Assembly: GCA_964461995.1 (NCBI GenBank)
Contig: CAYWXL010000004.1
Coordinates: forward strand, 1 to 64,000
DNA: 64,000 bases
Direction of reading: 5' to 3'
Source: JALSRK01 sp964461995
Lineage (GTDB): Bacteria > Acidobacteriota > Terriglobia > Bryobacterales > Bryobacteraceae
In this document: positions 1 to 6,859 of the stretch, one piece after another
Numbering within the stretch: the first letter of the stretch is position 1
Layout: the number at the start of each line of letters is the position of its first letter
Notes under the pieces: model-generated
Database searches by the model: none
The model's input: only the letters and a program-made list of their open reading frames with translations
What the model was told of the DNA's origin: nothing
Made by a program: the position numbers and the translations under genes

Positions 1-2
1 GT

Positions 3-89
3 TGCGCCGTCCGCGGACCGACGGTCTTGGACGGGAAGCGGCTCTTGGTGGTCAATGGGTGGGACGTCACGACGGCCTGCGGTCTCTAG
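3..89 (+). CDS. C-terminal tail of an unidentified protein, cut by the window edge
   Basis: An open frame enters from the left edge and stops at TAG 87-89, giving 28 residues that end in VVNGWDVTTACGL. I take it as coding because nearly every third codon position is G or C, as in the real genes of this window, while the other two forward frames lack this pattern. The tail is too short to name a family. It could belong to the end of a secreted or carbohydrate-active protein, but that is a guess. The DNA just after it (about 100-160) is clearly more AT-rich than the rest. Confidence 0.45.
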   Translation, partial: CAVRGPTVLDGKRLLVVNGWDVTTACGL

Positions 90-212
90 TGTATCAATCT
101 CAGTGCAATATGTGCAATATTATAGCACGTTTGATGAACTGAATATAACAGACGGGCGTCATTCTGTGGGCCGGTCCGGCACAGGAACCAGCGGTGGAAT
201 TGGGGGTTTGCG

Positions 213-278
213 TAGACTGTCACCGGAAAGACCTAGACTGTCACCGGAAAGACCTAGACTGTCACCGGAAAGACCTAG
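213..278. repeat. Three tandem copies of a 21-bp direct repeat
   Basis: Units start at 213, 234 and 255, each beginning TAGACTGTCACC and ending GGAAAGACC, with a partial fourth unit (TAG) at 276-278. The copies are identical and follow each other without spacers, so this is not a CRISPR array. In the frame of the following fucosidase fragment every unit begins with the stop codon TAG. The array sits exactly where recognisable fucosidase homology begins. Confidence 0.9.
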
Positions 279-677
279 CCGAACGCTTTCGTCGGGTTCA
301 ACCACGGCGAGCCCGCCGGGCGGCTTTGCATCCGCGAACGAGGGCGGCCCGGGCCGCTGGGCGACGCCTCCGCTTCTCGATACAACAAAGAGGGCGAGCG
401 GACCTATAAAGGCTATCTGGTGGCGGAGTTCACGTATCCGATCCAGCCCTGGCGGCCGAAGGGCGCCCACTGGTTCTATTCGCTGCCCGAGTACGAGGAC
501 GTCTGCCTGCCCGCCGAGAAGATCTACCAGGACTACCTGGGCGCGGTTCGCTACGGCAACATCTTCGAGGTGAACGTCGGTCCGCGGCCCGACGGGCGCT
601 TGCGGGCGATCGATGTGAGGACGTTGCGGGAAGTCGGCCGCCTGATCCGGCAGGGGGACGCTCACGGGGCACGGTAG
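279..677 (+). pseudogene. C-terminal fragment of an alpha-L-fucosidase (GH29-like)
   Basis: The frame from 279 to the TAG at 675-677 encodes about 132 residues that read like the end of bacterial GH29-type alpha-L-fucosidases: an NAFVGFNHGEPAG stretch, YNKEGERTYKGYLVAEF, WFYSLPEYEDVCLPAEKIY, GNIFEVNVGPRPDGRL, then DVRTLREVGRLIR. The whole N-terminal catalytic barrel is missing, because the frame runs upstream straight into the TAG codons of the 21-bp repeats. A start at GTG 420 would give only an 85-residue peptide, so I call it a remnant rather than a gene. Its 3' end overlaps the 3' end of the convergent nucleotidyltransferase by 16 bp. The family call is from memory of GH29 C-termini. Confidence 0.7.
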
Positions 678-994
678 AGCTCCTTGCCTTCTCTGAGCGC
701 GGGTGAGATGACGAGAGAAGGCTCGTCGGCGAACCGGCGAACGTCGGACTCGGTAACGACGACGATGTCTTTCGGAACACCCAGACCGGCGAGAGCGCGG
801 TAGAGACGCTGGGCCGTGCGGCGGCGGTGGGCGCCATCGGGCATGATGACGAGGATGTCGAGATCGCTGTGCAAGCCCGTATCGCCACGGGCCGCCGACC
901 CGAACAAGATGATGCGGCGCGGCTGCACCGTCTCGACGATCCTCCGGACGAGCCGGTCGAGGATCTCCGGCGTCGCGATACTCGATGTAATCAT
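662..994 (-). CDS. Orphan MNT-type nucleotidyltransferase-domain protein
   Basis: This 110-residue protein has the minimal nucleotidyltransferase signature: GS at 32-33 followed by D44-L-D46 in GSAARGDTGLHSDLDILV. MNT proteins usually pair with a HEPN partner. In such type VII toxin-antitoxin pairs the MNT partner can modify (AMPylate) and neutralise the HEPN RNase. Here no HEPN gene follows; the frame runs tail to tail into the fucosidase remnant. It resembles the MNT protein at 3273-3623 in the motif, in the spacing and in the C-terminal Glu-Gly/Thr-Gly ending, so the two are probably paralogues. ATG at 992-994 is the natural start. Whether it is still active as an antitoxin cannot be told. 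Confidence 0.8.
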   Translation of the reverse strand: MITSSIATPEILDRLVRRIVETVQPRRIILFGSAARGDTGLHSDLDILVIMPDGAHRRRTAQRLYRALAGLGVPKDIVVVTESDVRRFADEPSLVISPALREGKELYRAP

Positions 995-1149
995 CGATGA
1001 CGCTACCGGGCGGGTTCAGCCGTTGAGCCGGCGAAAAGCGGGTGCGTAACGCGCCGAGCGCCCGCCAAGTAATAGTGTGCCACGGCCGGGAGGCGCCCAG
1101 GGGCGCCCAGCGAGCGGCTGTGTTCCGGGGCGGAAGCATCTAGCGGATA

Positions 1150-2931
1150 ATGGCGGAGATGGCGGACGAGCTTGCTGAAGCGATGAACGAAGCGGTCGTA
1201 CGGCGGCTGGCGGGAGAGGCTTTCTACCAGCGCGGCCTGCGCTATTTCTTGCAGGGGCACGTACAGTCGGTGTGGGAGATCGATGGCGGGCTCGAGGCGG
1301 TCGTGTCCGGAACGCGGGACTACACGGTGAGGCTGACGGCCGAAGAGGGGATTCTCGACTATTCCTGTACCTGTCCGGTGGGCGACGACGGGCTGTTCTG
1401 CAAACACTGTGTCGCTGCTGCGCTGGCGTGGCTGAGCGGCTCGACAGGGGCGGGAAAGGGACAGGATGCCGGCGCCGCAGAGGCGATCACGATCTCCGAC
1501 GCCGGCCGGCTGCTGCGGGAGGAGAAGAAAGAGAAGCTGGTTGAGATGATCCTCGCTTGGGCCAGACGCGACGCGCGGCTGCACGAGCGGCTGCTGATAT
1601 GGGCGGCGCGGAGGTCCGGGCCGGAAACGGCGATTGCGGCGGCCCGGCGGGCGTTCGAAGCGGCGGTTGCGGTTGATGGCTACGTACCTTATCGGGACGC
1701 GGCGGACTACGCCCGGGGAGTGGAAGAGGCGGTGGACCTGATCGAGGATTTACTCGAGGACGGCCAGGCGGCGGCCGTCGTGGAGTTGACCGAGTCGTGC
1801 CTGAGGTCTCTGGTCGATTCGATGGGGATGGTGGACGACTCCGACGGCTACGTGGGCGGGATCTGCTACCGCCTGCAGCAGATCCACTATCAGGCGTGTG
1901 TGAAAGCCAGGCCGAAGCCGGAGCAGTTGGCACGGCGGCTGTTCCGTTGGGAGAGTCAAGGGACACATGACATGTTCTCCGGAGCCGTGATCCGCTACGC
2001 GGAGATCCTGGGCGAGAAAGGACTCGAGGTCTACCGGAAACTGGCTAAAGCGGAGTGGGACAGGATGCCTCCGCGGGGCGCCGACGAGGATGACATGGCG
2101 TGGGGGAGGCGCTACGCGATTACCCGGATCATGGAGTCTCTGGCGAGGCTTTCGGGAGACGTCGAGCAACTGGTGGCGGTGATGAGCCGGAACCTCTCCC
2201 ATCCCTCCTGCTACCTTCGGATTGCGGAGACGTACCGGGATGCCGGTGATCACGACAAGGCGTTGCGCTGGGCCGAAAAAGGGTTGAAGGCGTTTCGCGG
2301 AGAAGCCGACAGCGAACTGCGGGAGTTCGTGGCCGAGGAGTATCACCGGCGGGGGCGCCACGAGGAGGCCATGAAGCTGGTCTGGGACGCGTTCCGCCGG
2401 TGGTACAGCGCGGACGGATTCCGGAATCTGAAGCGCCACGCGGCGAAAGCGGGCGCCCTGAAGGAGTGGCGGGAGCGGGGGCTGGAAGAGATCCGAAACT
2501 GGATGGCCAAGGTGAAGCAAGGCGGGCAGGCGGCAAGGCGGGCGCGGTGGTTCGGAGGCGAGATCGACCACTCGATTCTGGTGGCGATCTTCCTCGATGA
2601 GGGCGACGTCGAAACGGCGTGGAAGGAGGCGCAGGAAGGCGGCTGTTCCGAAGAGTTGTGGCTGCAGCTTGCGGAAGCGCGGGAAAAGGAGCACCCGGAG
2701 GACGCGGCTCCGATCTATATGCGGCAGGCCGAGGCCACCCTGGCGAGGGTGAGGAACTCTCGTTACTACGAGCCGGTCGGCCTGCTCGAGAAGGCCGCCG
2801 CTGTGATGCAAAGAATAGGAAAGAACGAGGAGTTCACCCGGTATCTGGAAGGGCTGCGCGTGAAGCACAAGCGGAAGCGCAACTTCATCAAGTTGTTGGA
2901 CGAGAAGCGGGATTCGCTGTATTTGCAGTAA
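1150..2931 (+). CDS. SWIM zinc-finger protein with helical repeat region
   Basis: This 593-residue protein has a SWIM zinc finger near its N-terminus: C73-T-C75 then C84-K-H86 (the CxCxnCxH pattern) in YSCTCPVGDDGLFCKHC. SWIM domains bind zinc and act in nucleic-acid or protein binding. The remainder, about residues 110-590, is rich in Ala, Glu and Arg and looks like TPR-type helical repeats, for example DHDKALRWAEKGL and RHEEAMKLVWDAF. Proteins of this build are common in soil bacteria and have no agreed function. The gene stands alone between two MNT-type genes. ATG 1150 and ATG 1159 are both possible starts; the first follows GCGGATA with no strong ribosome site. Confidence 0.8.
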   Translation: MAEMADELAEAMNEAVVRRLAGEAFYQRGLRYFLQGHVQSVWEIDGGLEAVVSGTRDYTVRLTAEEGILDYSCTCPVGDDGLFCKHCVAAALAWLSGSTGAGKGQDAGAAEAITISDAGRLLREEKKEKLVEMILAWARRDARLHERLLIWAARRSGPETAIAAARRAFEAAVAVDGYVPYRDAADYARGVEEAVDLIEDLLEDGQAAAVVELTESCLRSLVDSMGMVDDSDGYVGGICYRLQQIHYQACVKARPKPEQLARRLFRWESQGTHDMFSGAVIRYAEILGEKGLEVYRKLAKAEWDRMPPRGADEDDMAWGRRYAITRIMESLARLSGDVEQLVAVMSRNLSHPSCYLRIAETYRDAGDHDKALRWAEKGLKAFRGEADSELREFVAEEYHRRGRHEEAMKLVWDAFRRWYSADGFRNLKRHAAKAGALKEWRERGLEEIRNWMAKVKQGGQAARRARWFGGEIDHSILVAIFLDEGDVETAWKEAQEGGCSEELWLQLAEAREKEHPEDAAPIYMRQAEATLARVRNSRYYEPVGLLEKAAAVMQRIGKNEEFTRYLEGLRVKHKRKRNFIKLLDEKRDSLYLQ

Positions 2932-3272
2932 TTCGTTTTGCGGCGCGTGCTCCGCCGGCCTGCGGGGGGGGCCTGTGGCAGCGCGCCCACCGATGTCGCC
3001 CTCGAAGGCTGCTTGACAGAATCAACCCTCCTGAAGACTGGCGTTCTCGCCATTGGGGATCTGGAGTAGCGTGAGGGCGGGGGAGGGCTTGACCACGAGC
3101 CGGCGGCTTCGGGATCACGAAACCGGAAAAGGCGCCTGGCGTCGGGAAGCCGGCGCTCGTCCCGGGCGGTGGGAACGCGGCTCAGGACGCGGGGAGACGT
3201 GACGCGAGGGAGTATCGTGTTGCGCCGCCGGTGTACCATTTCTCGAGAGACTATGGGAGCAGCGGCAAGCTT
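2932..3272. other. Intergenic stretch without a recognisable gene
   Basis: About 340 bp lie between the SWIM gene and the MNT gene. I see no convincing ORF, tRNA or terminator with a T-run. AGCCGGCG occurs twice (3098-3105 and 3148-3155). A TTGACA hexamer at 3013-3018 has no matching -10 box at the right distance. The promoter of the MNT-HEPN pair presumably lies here but cannot be placed. Confidence 0.5.
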
Positions 3273-3623
3273 ATGAGCAGTCGAGCGGCGGAGATCCCCT
3301 GGGCAGTGACCCGCGAGAAGGTGGAAGCAGCGGTCCGCAGGATCGTAGAGGTCAGCCGGCCGGTGCTGGTCATTCTGTTCGGCTCTTACGTCCGGGGCAC
3401 GATGGACCGGAACAGTGATCTCGACGTCCTCGTGGTGACCGACGATACGGTCGAGAATCCAAGGAAAGAAGCGGTTCGCATTCGGCGCGCGTTGCGGGGA
3501 ATTCTGATGCCGATGGACCTTCTGGTGGTGCCGCGATCCCAGTGGGAGGCTCTCAAAGACCGGCCGGGTCTGGTTTACCGGGAAGCTTTGAAGACTGGCG
3601 TGATTGCGTATGAGAGACGCTAA
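3273..3623 (+). CDS. MNT-type nucleotidyltransferase, predicted antitoxin of an MNT-HEPN pair
   Basis: The protein has 116 residues from ATG 3273; a longer version could start at GTG 3231, but the ATG has a purine-rich GGGAG stretch upstream. The nucleotidyltransferase motif is intact: GS at residues 37-38 and D49-L-D51 in FGSYVRGTMDRNSDLDVLV. Its stop codon lies inside the following HEPN gene (14-bp overlap), the translational coupling typical of toxin-antitoxin pairs. In studied MNT-HEPN systems the MNT enzyme adds nucleotides to the HEPN RNase and inactivates it. That role here is inferred from the motif and the gene order. Confidence 0.85.
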   Translation: MSSRAAEIPWAVTREKVEAAVRRIVEVSRPVLVILFGSYVRGTMDRNSDLDVLVVTDDTVENPRKEAVRIRRALRGILMPMDLLVVPRSQWEALKDRPGLVYREALKTGVIAYERR

Positions 3624-4032
3624 GCAGCCGTGCGTGCCCGGATCGCCTGAAGAGTGGCTCGATTTTGCCAGGAGCGACTTACAGATGGCCGAGGTTGGTA
3701 AACGGGAGCCCTCGATCCGCCGGGAGCTCGTCTGTTTTCATGCGCAGCAGGCGGCGGAGAAGGCGATCAAAGGCGTACTGCTTTCATGGAAGATTGACTT
3801 CCCTCTGACTCACGACCTCGAGCAACTACTCGAACTGGCGGAGCGATCGGGAATCCCACTGCCTGAAGCCGTACAGGCGGCCGGGGGCCTGACGCCGTAC
3901 GCCGTCGAGACGCGGTACCCGGGCTTTTCGGCTGAAATCACGGATGCCGATGTCGCAGAAGCGATTCGGACGGCTGCTGCGGTCATCGACTGGGCCGGGG
4001 GACTGATCGCGCAACGCGGCGAGAGTGGGTAG
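3610..4032 (+). CDS. HEPN-domain protein, predicted RNase toxin partner
   Basis: This 140-residue all-helical protein carries the HEPN hallmark ELVCFHAQQAAEKAIKGVL, followed by THDLEQLLEL and a C-terminal RYPGF segment. R38 and H44 are spaced as Rx5H, within the Rx4-6H pattern of HEPN ribonucleases, although in this subfamily the catalytic pair may lie elsewhere. ATG 3610 is preferred over TTG 3604. It overlaps the MNT gene by 14 bp. Together they form a complete MNT-HEPN module. It may act as a toxin, a phage-defence component or a selfish maintenance element; the sequence does not decide between these. Confidence 0.85.
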   Translation: MRDAKQPCVPGSPEEWLDFARSDLQMAEVGKREPSIRRELVCFHAQQAAEKAIKGVLLSWKIDFPLTHDLEQLLELAERSGIPLPEAVQAAGGLTPYAVETRYPGFSAEITDADVAEAIRTAAAVIDWAGGLIAQRGESG

Positions 4033-4239
4033 CGGGGAGGCCGGTGCTGGTGAGGAAACGGCCGTATCCCCGGGGGCCGGCAAGGGCCAGTCGGAGTACT
4101 TCCCGCCAAGTGAGCCCTGACGCGGGTGCCGACCGCGTGTGGTCTGGAGGGCGTCTGGACGGTCTGAAGCGGGGTGTTCCTGCTGGTGGGGGATCCGGCG
4201 CGTAGAAGAGCAAGAAAGTAATCTCCTCCCCGGGCTGCT

Positions 4240-6714
4240 ATGGGAAACTTGCAACTGATGCGGTTCTGGTGTTTCGTAGCCCTTTTTGCTCTTATTCTCC
4301 TCGCCGGTGTAGCGGCGGCGCAGTACCCCTACTCGCTGCTGCCGGCGGATCCGGCGGCGGCCTTCGAGATCCGGGGCCTGCCGGCGCAGAACCTCCAGAT
4401 CGTGGCCGTCGAAGGGCAGCCGTTCTCGTGGGCGTGGCGGCTCTATACGCCGCCGAATCCGCAGACGCACGCGTGGGACTTCCGCCTGTACGCCGAGGGG
4501 GCGGCGCCCGTCCAGCGGGGCGACACCGTGCTGGCGGTCTTCTGGATGCGGGCGCTGCGGGGTCCGGAGGGCCGGGGCTACGTGCGGTTCATCGTGGAGA
4601 GGAACCGCGAGCCGTGGACCAAGTCGGCGAGCTGGACCGTCTCGGCGAAAGGGCAGTGGCAGAAGTTCGAGCTGCCGTTCCGGATGCAGGAGAGGTACCA
4701 GCCAGGCGAGTACAGCATCCAGTTCTGGATCACCTTCGAGGAACAGGAGATCGAAATCGGCGGGCTGTCGGTGATGGACTACGGTCCCGACGTGGACCTC
4801 AGCGACCTGCCGCTGACCGAAGGGCCGTATCCCGGCCATGAGCCGGACGCGCCGTGGCGGGCCGAGGCGGCGGCGCGCATCGAGAAGTACCGGAAGGCGG
4901 AGTTGGTGGTCGTGGCGCGCGACGACGAGGGCAACCCGGTGGCCGGCGCTCCGGTCCGGGTGCGGATGAAGCGGCACGCGTTCCGGTTCGGAACGGCGGT
5001 GGCGGCGGCGCTGATCAACGACCCGAGCCAGCAGATGTACCGGCAGAAGATCCTCGAACTGTTCAACACCGTGGTAATCGAGAACGCCCTGAAGTGGCCG
5101 ATGTGGGAGAAGGACCGGCAGCGGGCGTTGAACGCGCTCCAGTGGCTGCGGGCGAACGGGATCGACCGGGTCCGGGGGCATAACATCCTCTGGCCGTCCT
5201 GGCGGCACATGCCGGACTGGGTGGAGGATCTCAAGAACGACCCCGAGGCCTTGCGCCGCGCGGTGCGGGAGCGGGTTACCGACGTGGTGACGGCTACGCG
5301 GGGGATGCTCATCGACTGGGACGTGGTGAACGAGCCCTACACGAACCACGACCTGATGGACATCCTCGGCGAGGAGGAGATGGCCGAATGGTTCCGGCTG
5401 GCGCGGCAGGCGGATCCGGACGTCTACCTCTACCTGAACGACTACAACATCCTCACCAACGGCGGCAACGACAAGCCCCACCAGGACGGTTACGCGCGCT
5501 ACATCTCGCTGCTCGATTCGCTGGGGGCGCCGCTCGACGGCATCGGCCTGCAGAGCCATTTCGGCACGCAGCTCACGGCGCCGGAGCGGGTGCTGGAGGT
5601 GCTCGACCGGTTTGCGGCGTTCAACAAGCAGTTGCTGATCACGGAGTTCGACGTTCAGGTCCTGGACGAGCAGCTCCAGGCCGACTACCTGCGGGACTTT
5701 CTGACGGTCACCTTCAGCCATCCGGCGGTGAAAGGCTTTTACATGTGGGGCTTCTGGGAGGGGCGCCATTGGAAGCCGGAGGCGGCCATGTACCGGCAGG
5801 ACTGGACGCCGAAGCCGAACGCCGAGGTCTGGAACGATCTGGTCTACCGGCAGTGGTGGACCGATGTCGAGGGCGTGACGGGGCCGGACGGGGTGTTCCG
5901 GACGCGGGGCTTCTTGGGCGACTACGAGATCGAGGTCAACGGGCGGACGGTGGAACTCACCACTTCGCCGGACCGGGCGCCGAACTACGTGGTGAGCGGG
6001 AAGGCGGCGCCGGGGGAATTCCACCCCGAATGGGTGGTGAACGCGGCGAGTTTCCAGGCCGGGCCGGTGGCGCCGGGAGAAATCGTGACGATCTACGGGA
6101 CGGGTTTCGGGGCGCCGGAGCTGGCGCTGGCCCAGTACGAAGACGGGCGGCTACAGACCTGGGCCGGAGATACCCGGGTGTGGTTCGACGGGGTGGCCTC
6201 GCCGATGGTCTATTCCCTCGCCGGGCAGATCAGCGCGGTGGTCCCGTACGGGGTCTCGGGCCAGACCAGGATCGAGGTGGAGTATCTGGGGACGAAGACG
6301 GCCGCGGTGACGGTTCCGGTGGCGGACGCGGCCCCGGGGATCTTCACCTACAGCGGCGGAACGGGCCAGGCAGTGGTGGTCAACCAGGACACCTCGTTCA
6401 ACTCGGCGGAGAACCCGGCGCGGAGGGGCGAGATCATCACGCTGTTTCTCACCGGCGAGGGAGCGGTGGCGCCCGCCATCGAAGACGGCGCGCTGCCGCA
6501 GCCGGGCGCTTGGCCGGAACCGTACCGGGCGCTGGGCGTCTACATCCAGGGGCTCAAGTGCGAGGTGCTGTTCAAAGGGCTGATCTATCCCGGAGTGACG
6601 CAGCTCAACGTGCGGGTACCCAAGGGCGTCCCGGCAGGTCCGGCGATTCCCATCCAGGTGCTGGTGGCCGGCGTGGCGTCGCAAGACGGCGTGACGGTGG
6701 CGATCGCCGAGTGA
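4240..6714 (+). CDS. Secreted GH10 endo-beta-1,4-xylanase with Solibacter-type C-terminal domain
   Basis: The 824-residue protein starts with a signal peptide (hydrophobic core around residues 10-25, cleavage after VAAAQ). Residues about 60-190 look like a beta-sandwich carbohydrate-binding region. The GH10 barrel spans about 240-540, with the acid/base in DVVNEPY (E365) and the nucleophile in LLITEFDVQ (E469). GH10 enzymes cut internal beta-1,4 bonds of xylan. From about residue 595 on (VVNAASFQAGPVAPGEIV) the protein matches the C-terminal domain I know from many secreted Solibacter proteins (TIGR03437). ATG 4258 is an alternative start, six codons downstream. The gene lies just upstream of a TonB-dependent receptor, which suggests extracellular polysaccharide use. 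Confidence 0.9.
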   Translation: MGNLQLMRFWCFVALFALILLAGVAAAQYPYSLLPADPAAAFEIRGLPAQNLQIVAVEGQPFSWAWRLYTPPNPQTHAWDFRLYAEGAAPVQRGDTVLAVFWMRALRGPEGRGYVRFIVERNREPWTKSASWTVSAKGQWQKFELPFRMQERYQPGEYSIQFWITFEEQEIEIGGLSVMDYGPDVDLSDLPLTEGPYPGHEPDAPWRAEAAARIEKYRKAELVVVARDDEGNPVAGAPVRVRMKRHAFRFGTAVAAALINDPSQQMYRQKILELFNTVVIENALKWPMWEKDRQRALNALQWLRANGIDRVRGHNILWPSWRHMPDWVEDLKNDPEALRRAVRERVTDVVTATRGMLIDWDVVNEPYTNHDLMDILGEEEMAEWFRLARQADPDVYLYLNDYNILTNGGNDKPHQDGYARYISLLDSLGAPLDGIGLQSHFGTQLTAPERVLEVLDRFAAFNKQLLITEFDVQVLDEQLQADYLRDFLTVTFSHPAVKGFYMWGFWEGRHWKPEAAMYRQDWTPKPNAEVWNDLVYRQWWTDVEGVTGPDGVFRTRGFLGDYEIEVNGRTVELTTSPDRAPNYVVSGKAAPGEFHPEWVVNAASFQAGPVAPGEIVTIYGTGFGAPELALAQYEDGRLQTWAGDTRVWFDGVASPMVYSLAGQISAVVPYGVSGQTRIEVEYLGTKTAAVTVPVADAAPGIFTYSGGTGQAVVVNQDTSFNSAENPARRGEIITLFLTGEGAVAPAIEDGALPQPGAWPEPYRALGVYIQGLKCEVLFKGLIYPGVTQLNVRVPKGVPAGPAIPIQVLVAGVASQDGVTVAIAE

Positions 6715-6859
6715 GGTCCGGGGGCGAGCCTTGACGGCCGCTTTCCCGTGAATGACTCCGTAGCCGCAGGCGTGGCGGAATAGAAGTACCGGACGGGGAG
6801 TCCGCGTGCCGTCTCGTGCCGGGCGGGCAACCGGGTGCGACGGGGGATCGTCTCGACGT

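Noticed and set aside
213..278. Possible CRISPR array
   Set aside because: Units follow each other directly with no unique spacers and no cas genes are near.
55..573. A 172-codon plus-strand frame whose product contains repeated LSPERPR
   Set aside because: It spans the repeats and the fucosidase fragment in a different frame, and its later part is a shadow of that fragment. The repetitive peptide is only the translated 21-bp repeat.
3013..3018. TTGACA as promoter for the MNT-HEPN pair
   Set aside because: No -10 box at 16-19 nt and about 255 bp from the start codon.
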